Shown: positions 19,753 through 34,700 of the stretch, piece after piece
Position numbering within the stretch: the stretch's first letter is position 1
Layout: every line of letters starts with the position of its first letter
From: Nansenia antarctica
Taxonomy: Eukaryota; Chordata; Actinopteri; Argentiniformes; Microstomatidae
Assembly (NCBI GenBank): GCA_963989245.1
Contig: OZ022352.1
Span: 870,001-934,000 of the forward strand
Reading direction: 5' to 3'
DNA length: 64,000 bases
Position numbers and translations under genes: made by a program
The notes under the pieces: model-generated
Databases searched by the model: none
The model's input: the letters and a program-made list of their open reading frames with translations, nothing else
What the model was told of the DNA's origin: nothing

Positions 19753-21326
19753 CTGTGATACACAATAGGCAATGCTGGTTTGTTTTGGCTCCATAACAGG
19801 GTTCCTACAAGTTTCAACAAGTCAAATTTAATACCCTTTTAGGCCTTTTTCTAGACCTCTTTGAATAGAATTTTAGACCTGTCGCAAAACCATATGATAG
19901 CTTTTTGTCATCCTCTAGGTGATGAAGTTAGGGATTTCAAAAAAGTCTGAAGGATAATTAATATAAAATAAATAAGTCAGATAATTACTCAAAAGTAAAT
20001 GTATTAACATTAACAGTTAACTGTAGAAAGTCACTTCAACGTGAAGAGAACAAAGTGCACAAAAGCTTCCTTGCAGGACAGCTCCCTTTTTAGGCCTTAT
20101 AAATCGGATTGATGGATTTTAGACTTTAGGGGCCCTTTTATGCACTTCATCAATAAGACGAGGCGGTAGATCTAAACTTAAGACGTGGAGGCGTGGTCAA
20201 GGCCACTTTGCTATTATGCGTGCTGTAGTGGGCGCCTAAAACCCGGCGCTAAGCAAAGAAATTAGTCATGGGTGTGTTTTGGGCGTCTTCTCAATCAACC
20301 CAATCAGCGTGCCAGGTGCCATTCCCTTTAAGAACCGGCTGCGTTGAGTCATTAGCGCTATGCTATTATGGAAGTCCTGAGAAGGAGGTCAGCGCGCTTC
20401 TCTGCCTCTCCCTTCTGAAATAAAGCATTTATACTGTGACCGTAATTGACGTCTTGCCGTGGAGCCACGTGCGTGTTCATGTCTGCCCACATGCATGCGC
20501 AAACCGTGGAGGCGCGCTCGTGTTTCAAAACGTGCATGAAGTCTAAACTTAAGAACTTTTCAAACCACTTCTTAGCGCTAGGAGCAAAGTCAGATCGCAT
20601 AATAGCAGGGGCGCCTAGTGCACTTCATTAACATATGAACACTCCCACAATGAGCAATATATGCACGGGAGTTTTACGTCTTATGTGTGGGCGCCTATCG
20701 ACACCTGCATAATAGCAGTAGCGCGTATGAAGCGCATAATAAGGGTGGGGGTAGGTCTTAACCTGGCGGTGAGTCTTAATTAACACTTAAGACGGCAAGT
20801 TAAGAAGTGCATAATAGGGCCCAAAGGCTTTTTACGACCGGCGCGGGAACCCTGTTTAAACTCATGTAAAGACTGCCAACCAGAAGTTGATAGATCAGCT
20901 CTCCTCTTGGAAAGAAGTAAAAGTTTATTAGCCATTTCATGAACTGCAAATACATTCATCGGAAATTCTACGTTCTAGATTCTAGAGCTCTACATACATG
21001 ACACAAACAACATTACCTTAATGACATGAATAAGTGCTCAGTAGGATATATGAATGCAACATAGTGGCCATTTCCGTTTCTCTCCTTCCGTACTCACGTG
21101 TGTATTGTTGAGGATGTGCCTCACTGTCTCCCCCTGCTGGGGCTGGCGGGTCAGCAGGTAGAGGAAGCCCCCCCCCCCAGCGCCGGCCAGGCTCTGCCCC
21201 AGGGCCAGGGGGCGGAGGGCGTCCATCATGGCCCGCACGGCGGCCGGCTCGCACCCGGGAGCCATCACCTTCTTCTGCTGCCAGGAGCGCTCCAGACACG
21301 CCCCCAGCCTGGTCAGAGAACCTTCC

Positions 21327-21375
<49 letters not shown>

Positions 21376-24300
21376 GGAGAGGGGGACACTTCTTAAAACA
21401 CACCTTTTCACAATGGCTTACTTGGTTTGATCTCCTGTATTTTGTTTGTTGTTATATCTGATTTTGCTGTTTTTATCTCATTTTGCTTTGTTGATTTTAA
21501 TGTTTTGATATGTGGTTTTAAACTGTCTTGTAAGGTGTCCTTGAGAGCCTTGAAAGGCGCCCATAAATAAAATGTATTATTATTATTATTTATTATTACT
21601 TCAACAAAAGAGAATATAAAAAGTTTCCCCAATGAAAAAGTCCCTATTCATGCTAGCAAGCACATTTGCATTGTTATCTGGCTGGTCTCATGCTCAGTGT
21701 GTGATTGTGTTAATTTTACGAGTTCCGTCGAAAAGCTCATGTGCAGTACGGCCTGATTTTTTTAGATAGATTTTTTTAGTGTCATTTGGTCACTTTTGAG
21801 TCACGTTGTGTTCAGTTACCCAAAACCGTGGCTTGGTCTGAGGGGGCGTCTCTCACTCACTCACTCACCAGCTGTCTCACCCTCACTCACTCACCCTCAG
21901 TCTCACTCTCTCTCACTCACCCTCACCCTCACTCTCTCTCACCCTCAGTCTCACTCTCTCTCACTCACCCTCAGTCTCACTCACTCACCCTCACTCTCAC
22001 TCTCACCCTCAGTCTCACTCTCACTCTCACTCACTCACCCTCAGTCTCACTCACTCACCCTCAGTGCACGCACGGGCACACTCCTCTGCATTGTCCACCA
22101 GCTGTTCAGCGTTCTCCACGATGGCAGGGAGGCGGCTGTACCAGCTCCGCACCACATCCTGCCAAACACAACACAGTTTAGGTAGGCTACCCAATATTAT
22201 CTCCCGGTCTCAAATGGTTAACAAGTGTTAGTGACAGAGAGAGGTAGATTAGAGTTAGGTAGAGGAATGTAAAACGATCAGATCTAGGACAGACTTAATC
22301 CCTCATTACATATTCCCAAGATATTGCTGAAAGGTGACCTTTTTATTGATGTTCGATTACTAATATTATTTCAAACAGATAATTTCTTGAAGTTGATCAC
22401 AGTACCAGACTTTAGTATTCAGTATACAGCCTTTATGTATTTAGAATGAATATAAAACAACAACAAAAGTGGTGGAGAAAAAAAAGCCATCAATAAGATG
22501 AAAGGAACAGCTGATCTTGATGCTCTTGACCACAGATTTAGAAGAATAAACTCTATTACAATGCCCCCTGGGATAGGGAATCTCCATCCCTTGGTTCTAA
22601 GAACAGCACTTAAAGGTGGGGTTTGAGAAACACTCAGCTCAGTCAGGACAAACCTTAACATGGCATTGACTCACATTAAAAACTGAGGTTTAGGGACGAG
22701 GCAGAGGGAAGAGTGATCAGTTTAGGACCTGTGGCTTCCCCTCCTCATCTCCTTTCCTCCACTGAAGTATCAGGACAGTCACGGGACAGGACAGGTAAGA
22801 CAGTATTATTCCAGGTGGGCATTTACCACCGTTTTTGTTAGTCTTATCTTTAAAGAAGTGCAGATGAGCATAAATGAAGTAGATGGAATGGAATGGACTT
22901 TATTTGTCATTGCTACAGTACAGGTACCAAACAACGAAATTTAGGAGGGGTGGCTCCCCTGGTGTTAGGAAAGGAAAAAGAAAACACATTTTAGAAAAAG
23001 CATAGATGCATAAAATCACAAGAAGGTAAGGAGCTGGTTTACATCAATAAAGGCTATGTACACAGTCCACTGTACTATACTGCACAGATAGTCAACTAGT
23101 TAAGGCCACTCTTAACTTATTTTGATTCATTTGTTCAATAATTGAAGAGAAATTGCAGCATTGACAGGAAGTGTTCTACTGCTACTGTATAATGTAAACA
23201 GGAAGTGGTCAGAAGTGGTATTACTGTGAAAGACACAGGAAGGACGTGTATGTTAGTGTAGCGACTAGATAGAGCCAAAAATAAAAAAGTTGCAACAAAA
23301 GAAACCTGTCTGGTTTCTGTATTGTAGACAGGAAATCATGTATGAGACAGACAGCCAAAACCATGGGTTGCCTACTCACTAAGACATTGATGTAGGATTG
23401 ATAGTCATCATTATTTTGTAGAGATATGGTCTCATCCCTGAGAAATAAGTTTACATGCATGTATTAATCAGAATATGCTCACTAGTCGGGTAAGAGTCAT
23501 GTAAACACGTGCAGAACCGGATTAAGGCCATAGGAGAATATTTGGAGAATATTCCGAATAAGACCCCTGGCATATGCCTGTTTGAATCTGAATATTGTGA
23601 CATGTTTACACCTTAATCGGAAAATGTCGCTTTCCGGAATATTCAGTCACGTCTGCGCATGCTCGATTCGCAGGGAATCCTGGGTTTTGTTGTTGTTAGG
23701 GACAGCATAGCAAGCCACGATGGCGACTAGCAGGAGCCAGCATTTCTGGAGTGAGGAGGAGACTGCAGTCTGCCTTCAGATAATTAAAGATATAAATATA
23801 GAGTACATAGATGAAAGAAAACATAGAAATAGTGACCTAGTGATCTTTTAAAAAGTTTGTGAGGGACTGAAGGAGGAAGGTTTTGTTAGAACAGTCAACC
23901 AGGTGAGACACAGGGGGAACACACTCAAGGTGGCTCTGGCTGGCATGAACGGCATAAGCTGGATACACTTGTTCGCCATTTCTTCTCGCTCTTGTCTTCC
24001 AATGTTGAGGACAAAGTGGATCAGCAGGAGTGTTGTAGTTAAATTGTGGTTCAAAAGCGCAAGTAGGAGAACACAATAATGGAGGACTATGTTGGAAACA
24101 AGCATTGTGGCCTAGCTGTGGGTTAACGCCCGCTCAACGACCACAACCAAGCTACCAACACTAACGTTACTATAGTAACAACTATTTCCGGATGACTTCA
24201 TAATTTTTAAGACGGGGGCTCGAATCCCACTTCTGACATTCACTTTTTACTGCATTTCGTTGTCTGATGCTTGTACTCTGCAATAAGTTGAATCTAATCT

Positions 24301-25641
24301 AAAAATGTATGTTTAAAATGATGGCATAGGCTAATGTATTAGAGAACTGACATAACTACAATTGTGTTTGAAGCCTTTCTGACTAGTAAATTATGTTCTT
24401 CTAGCATTGTAACGGGACCCTGGATTTGGCATAGATTATTATTTCGTATGATTACTGATGGATAGATGATTCACTTACTTAGACAGATGTATATATTGCA
24501 AATCGATTTGCATGAAGGCTTCTGTTAAATGTCAAGAAAATAAACCTTCAATTAAAATCAACCGCTCTCACCTGAGGCAAGGTTCAAACCAGCCAGACTA
24601 TTTGTTTTAACCTTTGAAAAGTTTATTGAACAAATTGTGGAAATACCAGTTCATGCCCTACGTGTGGAAACAACGAATCAAGCTTTTGAGAAGACAAAAA
24701 TCTTCCTTCTATAGACAGACACTCTCCAGAGACATGATGAGTTAATGTGGGGTTCAGAATGAAAAAAACGGTAAATGGACTGACTTATATAGACGCCTTA
24801 TTCCAAAGCACTTTACAACAGCCTCTCATTCACCCATTCACACACACATTCACACACCAATGATGACAAGCTACCATGCAAGGCGCCGGCCGGCTCATTG
24901 GGAGCAATTTGGGGTTCAGTGTCTTGCCCAAGGACACTTCGACATGTGCCCAGCCGGGGCTCGAACCGCCGATCTGCCGACCTTGCGATCATTAGACGCC
25001 GGCTCTACCTCCTGCGCCCCAGCCGCCCCCAAATGGAGGAACCAGAGGAGGATCAGGGAAATAATGACAACCGGATTTCCTGTGTAAGCACATCCCTCCT
25101 GTTCTGTCTATAGAACACAGAAGCCAATTGTTGAGCACACGATAAGCTGGAAGCACAGGAACCATGTCATCTGTCAGAGGAAGGAACATGTCTGACTTAA
25201 GAGACGAGGCTTCATATCAGTAAGAGATGTGTGACTACCTGCAGTAGGTTCCGTGCTAGCCGTGTCTTGCCGGTGTAGACCAATAGGAGGTGTTGCTGTA
25301 GAGAGACCAGGAAGTCCTGGGACAGAGCGAGACGTTCCACTTCCACCCGGAGGGGGAGACACACTTTGGACCGTGCCACCTTCACCCCCCCCACTAAACC
25401 CCCCACCTGGTCCTGCCATCCACCACCTAGGAGACGGTGGGAGGGACGGAGGGAGAGAGGGAGGGAGGGAGGGAGAGAAAAACACAAAGAGAGAAGGGGG
25501 GGGGTGAATACTCACCAGCGAACAACCTCAAGCCCCAGATTCAGATGGCAAACATGAACAATGTGCAACACAGTTATGGAACAGAATGAAAACACCTCCA
25601 AACCCCACATTCAAATCAAACGAAGCCTTCATGCATATAAC

Positions 25642-25688
<47 letters not shown>

Positions 25689-26529
25689 ATCTTGAGTGTG
25701 TGTTATCTGACCGGTGGTTAGCATCTGCTCTAGGTGCAGGACAGCGTGGATGAGGGAGTCTGTGTCGTAGGTGCGGCCGGTGCATCTGTACACAGCTGCC
25801 AACACCGCCCCCGCCAGGATGCTGCTGGTACCTGCAGGTAGGAGAGGAGAGGAGAGGAGAGGAGAGGAGAGGAGAGGAGAGGAGAGGAGAGGAGAGGAGA
25901 GGAGAGGAGAGGAGAGGAGAGGAGAGGAGAGGAGAGGAGAGGAGAGGAGAGGAGAGGAGAGGAGAGGAGAGGAGAGGAGAGGAGAGGAGAGGAGAGGGGA
26001 GGAGAGGAGAGGAGAGGAGAGGAGGGGTTAAGGGAGTTGCATTCAGATTCTTTGAGAATTTTGAATGATTCTTTCTTTACCTATTTTTCTTTAACTCCAC
26101 AAAGATCAAATTACGGATGGGAAAGAGAAGTAAGAAGGGATAAAGCACAGCTGAAATGTACATGTCAGACTTTACAGGAAGTAACGGCTTGTTGTTCCCT
26201 TGTATTAACATTCTTCTGGCATTGGCACGCAATTGCTCGAACGCATTTTGCATGACAGTGGACAAGCGTGTTGCGTGTGTCAACCTTTCCTCTCAGAGGT
26301 AATAGCCCATAATAATAGACCATAATAGAAATAGACCATAATAGACCATAGCCTCCTCCCAGCACCATGGCGATCAGACCTGTGTCAAAATAGTATTTGA
26401 AAAAAATTCAAATACTTTGAGCGTTTGCTTTAACCTTGGGTTTGTCTTTGCACTTTTGGGACTATTGCATTGGCTCCACTGCGCTAGACCAACTCAGTCA
26501 AACCCAGACTGTTTCCACCCGGGTCTGAC

Positions 26530-26578
<49 letters not shown>

Positions 26579-29500
26579 CCAGTCCAGAGCCGTGGGGCAG
26601 CAGAGACCAGCTGTGGATCTCCACCCCCCCTCCCCACCTCTGCAGCAGCTGCTCCTCCAGGGGCTGCTGGGAAGGGAAGGTGACCAGGCCGCTGCACACA
26701 CACACCGCCTTCAGCAGGGCACCTGACACACACACACAAACACACACAGGGATAGAGTTATACCGTCTCATTTTGTTTTCCAAAGTTGTGATATGACGTT
26801 ACCTTGGGAAGATGGGACACATCAGAGTGGAGGTCTTAACGGGTCCACCCCCGAACCCAAAAACTTCCCGACTCTGGGTCCCGGCTCTGACTCAGGGTTC
26901 CCACACCTTCTGAGACATCAAATTCAAGCACCTTTCAAGGACTTTCAAGACTCAATTCCCTCAAATTCAAGGACCCAACACGGCATCGTTTGAGACAGAT
27001 AGTTTGAGACGGTTTAGAAAGAGTGAACTACCCTTGTAATAGTCTGTGAACTAATCAATAGTGCAGTGTAAGCTAATATTATACATAATATATGTATTTG
27101 TCATTTCTCATCCTCTTGGAGCAGGGGAGGGGGAAATGGAAACTCAACATGGGAACATCTATGGTGGCCCTTAAAGGTCAATTCATTTTAAAGCAATAAT
27201 TATTGTTGCTTGAATGCAATACCCATTTAAAGCCCATGCAAGAGGTTCTTTTCATTATGGCTGTGTTCGTGAGGTGGCTGTGGTGCAGGAGGTAGAGTGG
27301 CGCAGGAGGTAGAGCTGCCGTCTAATGATCGCAAGGTTGGCAGATCGGCGGTTCGAGCCCCAGCTGGCCACATGTCGAAGTGTTCTTGGGCAAGACATTG
27401 AACCCCAAATTGCTCTCTATGAGCAGGCCGGCGCCTTGCATGGTAGCTTGCCGCCATTGGTGTGTGAACAGGGTATATACAGGAATCTTGAGGTTCATTT
27501 CAATACCTTTCTAAGACTTTTTCCAGACCTCACCGCCACTTCGAGCTGTAACCGTTTACATCAGTGACACCTTTAACTTAACAGTTTTAGTTTGCAATAG
27601 ACTAGACCACTATCATACAACAGAATTCAAATAGGCTGGGAAAAATTAAACCAAAGGCAAGGTTTATTAAAAACATACATGCACACACACACACACACAC
27701 ACACACACAGATATACAGACACACACAGATGCATACGTACACACACACCACACATACACGTACACACACACACACACAGATATACAGACACACACAGATG
27801 CATACGTACACACACACCACACATACACGTACACACAAACAGACAGATATACACGCACACACGCACGCACGCACACAGTCAGTTAGGGCAGCATACTCTC
27901 ACCAACATGCATACACATATGTTTCAATACAGTAGACCTAATGTAGGATAAAGAACATATCCTGTCCATATAACATCCCAATAACTCTTAGTTAAACAAA
28001 AAGGGATTTAAGAAACAAGACGTAATGTGACTCATCCCACCAAGGGAGACACACGTCCTAGGACCATCTAGGCACCCAAAAGGCACCATCTAGGCGTCCA
28101 AAAGGCACCATCAAGAGGGCACAACAGCGGCTATACACCCTGAGATGCCTCAGGAAAGAACACAACAAGCAGGAGATACTGGTGGCCTTCTACCGCGGCG
28201 CAGTGGAGAGCATCCTCACCTACGGCATCTGCAACTGGTTCTACAGCTGCACAACAGCGGAGAGAAATGCGCTACAGAGAGTCGTGAGAACAGCACAGAA
28301 GATCACCGGCGCCCCCCTCCCCTCTCTGGAAGAGCTGTACAACACACGCTGTCTCAGGAAGGCCTCCTAGATCTCCAGGGACCCGACCCACCCTGGGCAC
28401 GTACACTTTATCAGGCTGCCCTCGAAAAGGAGGTACAGGACCCCGGCCGCTAAGACAAACAGACTGAAGAACTGCTTCTACCACAGGGCCGTCAAGGCCC
28501 TGAACACAGCAAAGGCCTAAGTTCTGGGCCCAGGACAGTCTGGACGGATTGTATGGCAGCTAGTGCTGAGGCACAAACATGTACATTTCAAGCCTGCAAA
28601 CTGTGACACTTTAAATAACGTGAAAAAATACTTTTGTGCAATATGACAACCCTAGTTGACTATCTGTGCAGTATAGTACAGTGGATTGTGTACATAGCCT
28701 TTATTTATGTAAACCAGCTCTTTACCTTCTTGTGATTTTATTCTTTTTCTAAAAGTTTTTTTTTTTTTTACCTTTCCTAACACCAGGGGAGCCACCCCTC
28801 CTAAATTTCGTTGTTTGGTACCTGTACTGTAGCAATGACAATAAAGTCCATTCATTCATTCATTCATTCATTCATTCATCTCCCCTCCCTAATTCACCAT
28901 TTGAACAACAACAGTGTTCTCAGACAGGTTTGGGTTTGGTCATGACATGCTCCACTCAACCAAAAAAAAGATCTTCATGACTTCATGTGCCTCAGCTCGT
29001 CTGATTTCGAGTCCAGCAGCTTCTCAGTTTCGACCAGTGTGTTCTGTTTTTCTTTGCATCTTCTTCTCAGGGTGTTTGATTTTGTGAGCAGCTGGGCCAT
29101 TAATGATCCACATTTCCCCTCTGCCTGCTCGGCTAGCTGATCAGCATCTCTTTGGAGGGAGTGGCACACCTCTGCCAGAACCTTTTTCTTTTTCTTCAGG
29201 TCTTCTATGTCCTCTAGAACGGCTTTTCTCTTGAGGCCCTGTGCAGAACTCAGTTTCTTCCTCCGTTCATCTTCCAGGTAAATCCTGTACTTTGACCTTG
29301 CAGAGGCTACTGAACCCATGAACTCCTTGGTGAGAGGTACCTTGAGAACACCCCCACAGACACAGACCTTGTCGCAGATCAACCTCAAAGCTTCCATCGA
29401 CCTTTCAAGGATGTTGCACGTTTCAACCTCCTTGTTGATGGAGAATCCTCTTTCTACCGTGGCTTGTCCATGGGACAGAAGTAGAAGGCTCTGAGAAAAC

Positions 29501-31749
29501 GTGGACAGCTCAGGGTAAGACTGGCTGAGTGCTGAGTGCAGGAACACATCAAGCCGCTCCTTCAGGGGCTGAAAGGAGAGGAATCTCTCATCTCTCGCCT
29601 CAAGAGAGAGAAAGCTCTGGAACTGTTGGACGATCACATCACCTGGAACAGGGGAAATTAAATAAATATTACTAATAGGTTAAATTAAATTCTAGTCATT
29701 TAGTTAATCTTTCATTGGACAAATACACGGCACAGTGTCTGTAAAGTAATTAAAAGGAAAGCAGTGTAGTGTAGATATCTTCTGTGTTACTATTATTTCA
29801 TTCGGATGCATTTGAAAAAAGCTTAGACACTTTCACACTGACAAAAGAATGCACAGAAAATGGTCTTAGCCTACAGTAACCTATCCACTTCTACTCTCTG
29901 TATATTTTTCCTACCAGCTGAGACGCCTCCTGCCAACTGCTTGTCCTGCAGCATTGTTTGTACTGTTGTCTTCATCTTTGCGAGGCACCACTCTGCATCT
30001 CTGTGCATGCTTGTGGGATCCAAACATCCAATGGCCCTGATCACTGGAATGTTCAGGGGGCTTTTCTCCTGCACTTTCTTAACCATGTTAACCAGGCCCT
30101 GCATGCACTCTTTCCTGAAGGTGAGCACAGAAAGCTCACCTACCCTGCTTCCTGGCTTGCCCTGAAGTGCCCGTGACAAATAAGGAACAGACTATAAACA
30201 TAGGCTATAAATTATGTAGAAGGTAAGCTTTATAGTCTAAAAAAAGTTTCTCCATATCCGCTATTATTATTATTATTATTAATTAATAATAATAATACAA
30301 ACAGCAGAATAAGATGTACAAATTGTAGTTGGATTGGTGTACAGATAGAGCAAATCCAGACATACATCCCTGAAAAGAAAATAGGCAGTACCAAAATTAC
30401 CTTGATGGCAGTTTCAGCACCCAGGCCTATGTCAACATCCTTGTAGGATACCCTGTCCGCCTCATCAGCCACGTCAATTTTGGTCAGCTTCAGGGGAGTG
30501 GCGTCTTGCAGGAGCTCCCCCTTTACAAACCGCCGCAGGAGACTCTTAAAAGGATATAGCAAGCAATCAGTGACAGAACTATCCTACTAGCCTACCATTA
30601 AACAGATAATTGGTGTGAGTGTGTGTGTTTCTTTGCATCAATGTTTTATCTCAAGTGACTTGGCCAATCTATGTAAAACTGCACATGGCATTGAGGATGG
30701 ATTGGCAGAGGGGCACTATTTTGCAGAGTTGTGGACCACCACAAATCCACGGGTATGGACTAGTTAATATAGATTAATCATAGTTGAATTAGGCCGTAGT
30801 GTAATGACTACCTTCAGCAGCTCACTCAAATCTTTGGCCAAGAAGGGCAGAACTGGCTCATCAGTTTGATAGTTGGTCAGGAAGGGCCTGAAGGTCCTGG
30901 ATATCGCCAGGAAGAACTGGAGCTTGGCGATGATGAGGGGATCCGCTTGTGCTGCCTCAATGATGTCGTAAGAGGCAGTACCGGGGTTTGGGAGCTTCTT
31001 CTGCTTGACTGCATCCATGTACATCATGATCATTGGCCACACTAGAATTGCCCTCTCTGACACAGGGACATTTTCAACCCACCCGTGCAAAAATGGACAA
31101 TGTCAGGTCACTCCAATTTTAATTGTGTCATTTTACTTCATTGTTGCCACATAAAAACACAGACATTTCAGGCCAAGCCCTTTCTCAATGTGTATTCTCA
31201 ACCTACCCGTGGCCACAGAATGGTAGCGGAAAGCAGGTGGACCCAGTCAAGGCAGTGAAGTCTTCCCTCCTAGCTGGAACATTGTGGAAAAGGAAATGGA
31301 GTGCTCGAAGGACCTTGTCCAGCTGCCACATAGTAAAACCTGCCTTCACTGCATTGTGGATGGTGTGAAGCCCACAGCTTCCAACATTGACTAGATGAGC
31401 ACCATACAGCTCAGCATGCTCTTTCTGGAGGAGGTCTGCCAACTTCAAGTTGACATTTGGGCCGTCCATACTGATGGATAGAAGCTGCCTCATATTGAGT
31501 TTTGCAACACATTCCTGTGAATAGACACAGCAATTAGTATTTAATGACAATATTCATTAAATGTTTATTCTTGAAATACACTGCCATTCAGACATTCAGT
31601 AAGATATTAACTATAGCCTAATTTCCACTCATCATTATATGTAAATTACTTCCAAGCCATTCAAGCTAAACTGAACTGCTAGCCTGGTCACCCAACTTCA
31701 CTCCTCAAGAATAATGAAGACAATTTGCTAGTTAAAGGACCCACAATAA

Positions 31750-31797
<48 letters not shown>

Positions 31798-34700
31798 AAT
31801 CAAAATCACACATCCAACAGTAACCTTATTACACCACTCTCTGTGTCACATTTATCCCTAGGGATACATTTTTATCCTTACTGACAGACAACCACCCTCT
31901 CTACCGTCCATGCCTCCTCCTCCCCAATCCCATCAACCTGTGTCGAGTCACTTGCCACATCCCAATCTCATCTATTAATCTACACTTTAGCCACACGATT
32001 GTCCATAAGTATAAGTATGAAAAATGTAAATAAACGTACTTTGATGTGATGCAGCAGGTCGTCAGCTTTTCCGTGTCCCAGGAATTGAGAGCCAATGTAC
32101 CGTGATTGAACACGGTCATCCTGCCAAAACCGAATGTGGACGTCGAGCTGTTTCGTTTTTGTTGACTGGTTGAGAGACTCGTCAAACATCAGCACAAACT
32201 GGCCAGCCTTGTTAATGGTGTCAATGAGCTGCTGCTTAAAGTATGGTGCTATCCCGAATCTTATTATATATCCAGTTTTGTCCTTGCCACAGGAGAACGT
32301 CTTGGCAATGTCCGAGTCTGGAAACATTGCCTTGAAAACATCGGAAATGTTTTCGTTTGAGTTCAGTGAGTGGTGTTTCACCGCTGTGTCGAGACACCAT
32401 ATAATCTCCGCACGCAGTGTTTGTGTGCCGCCCAGAGCCAACCTGATGTCGGCAAAAGACGAGGCAGAGGTGGCTGCCCTGTTAGTAGCCACGGTCGTAG
32501 CTGTACCGTGAGCTTCATTGGGTGCGGCTGGTGTAACGTCGGCAGTAGATTTAGGTAGTGTTGCAACGGCAGTAGCACAAACATTTACAATAGAGAGCTG
32601 CCGCTCTCGGTGACCAACGGCGGCCTTGTGGCTAGCGCCATGCATGTGCGACTTAACCCCGTTGATCCCCATCGATGCAACACTTGTTTTCTTTTTACAT
32701 ATACAATACGCCTCCCTGATGTTACCGGCGACTGGTTGCAGGCAGCCATGGCTTAAAGTCTGGCACATCCAACCAGGACTCCGCAAATGTACACTTTCCC
32801 ATTGTTATTTTTTTACACTTTCCACTTGGTTTCTACAAAATGATTCAAAGAAATTCGTTTTCGTCTTTCGCTCTCAGGGCGTCATGTGACATAACCTCGG
32901 GGTTATGCATTACGTTAAAGTTTCCGGTTCATCTTAGTTTTTTTAATAAAACTAATAAATTCACGAACTTTTACTAAAAGTTTTTAGGACAAACTCTTTG
33001 GACAGAGTCTAATTCAGAAAAATACATACAAAATTCAAGACCTCATAAAATCGTGATAAGACTTTTTAATACTTATTAAGGGTCTTGATTTTCCCAAAAT
33101 CGATTTATCAACTTTTAATACTTTTCAAGACACCGCGGACAATGTGTGTGTGAATGGGTGGATGAGAGGCCGTTGTAAAGCGCTTTGGATAAAGGCGCTA
33201 TAAGTCAGTCCATTTACCATTTCGTAAATTCGCTCTGAGAGCGCCGGAGCGCACAGTGTGTTCAACGGCAAGGGACCAAGTAATTTGATTGGACAAGAGG
33301 CATTCCATGAGTGCTGATCAGATTTCCAGAACGAATTTACGAAGGCAGCCTATATCTTTTATTGTGTCATTTAGAATGTTGGAATGTATAGAAGTTCTGA
33401 TGCTGTTTATCACTACCATGACAACGGATGTAAAACATTCAAAAGTAAGTAACTTCAGCTCAGTGCAGTGCAGTGTTCTACATTCATTTGCAAACATGGA
33501 CAAAGAGAGAGAAGATATTGAGAGACAGTGGGAGGATATAAGGAGTGCTATGGAGGCCTTGGAGAAGAAGGAGGAGGAGATGGAAGGAATGGAGGTGGCC
33601 CTCTTTGAGGAAAGGAAGCAGCTCAACAGAGACAACATGGTGTTGAGCAGGAAGCAACAGCAGGTGGAAATAAAGGTAGAGTGGTGGAAAGAGAAGACAG
33701 ACATCTTATTGGAGGACAGGGAGGAGTTGAGGGCAAAGGAGGAGGAGGTTGAGAGGAGGCAGAGGAGGTTGAGAGGGGGAGTGAGGAGATGGAGAGAGAA
33801 AGGCAGGTGATGGAAAGAGAGAGACAGGAAATGCAACAACAGCGTTTGAAGAACAAGAAAGAGGAGGAACTTCTGAGGAAGGAGAGAGAGGAGATGGCTG
33901 AGAAGGGAGAGAGGCTCTGGCAAAAGAGGCTCAAACTAAACAGAGCTCAACAGGAGCACATGCTCAAAACATGGAGCGACACTGATGCCCTGACTAACCA
34001 GAGAGGACTGCTGGAAGAAGAGAGAGAGAAGTTAAAGGAGAGGGAGAGCAAGATGAACTTGAGAGAGAGTGAGGAAATGGAGAGGATGGAAAGAGAGAGA
34101 CAGGAGACCGAACAGCAGCGTTTGAAGAACAAGAAAGAGGAGGAACTTCTGAGGAAGGAGAGAGAGGAGATGGCTGAGAAGGGAGAGAGGCTCTGGCAAA
34201 AGAGGCTCAAACTAAACAGAGCTCAACAGGAGCACATGCTCAAAAAGCGTTTGAAGAACAAGAAAGAGGAGGAACTTCTGAGGAAGGAGAGAGAGGAGAT
34301 GGCTGAGAAGGGAGAGAGGCTCTGGCAAAAGAGGCTCAAACTAAACAGAGCTCAACAGGAGCACATGCTCAAAACATGGAGCGACACTGATGCCCTGACT
34401 AACCAGAGAGGACTGCTGGAAGAAGAGAGAGAGAAGTTAAAGGAGAGGGAGAGCAAGATGAACTTGAGAGAGAGTGAGGAAATGGAGAGGATGGAAAGAG
34501 AGAGACAGGAAACCGAACAGCAGCGTTTGAAGAACAAGAAAGAGGAGGAACTTCTGAGGAAGGAGAGAGAGGAGATGGCTGAGAAGGGAGAGAGGCTCTG
34601 GCAAAAGAGGCTCAAACTAAACAGAGCTCAACAGGAGCACATGCTCAAAAAGCGTTTGAAGAACAAGAAAGAGGAGGAACTTCTGAGGAAGGAGAAAGAG

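Larger units (their letters stand above)
27470..33136 (-). mobile_element. hAT transposon inserted in a SINE
   Basis: Left end CAGGGTATATACAGGAATCT; the right end is degraded (CTTTTCAAGACACCGCGGA). AAGACTTTTT-type subterminal sequence lies at both sides. It carries a six-exon transposase on the minus strand (28975-32802). A LINE fragment (28100-28880) and CA repeats were added later between the coding part and the left end. The flanking SINE halves fit as two parts of one SINE, which defines the insertion limits. Confidence 0.7.

Noticed and set aside
25771..26031. RRGEERRGEE open frame
   Set aside because: Translation of the GGAGA microsatellite.
27350..27360. tRNA gene (intact box B GGTTCGAGCCC)
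   Set aside because: No cloverleaf can be completed; the sequence is the promoter head of a SINE present several times.
27602..27951. Cysteine/valine- and histidine/threonine-rich frames
   Set aside because: Translations of CA/GT repeats on either strand.
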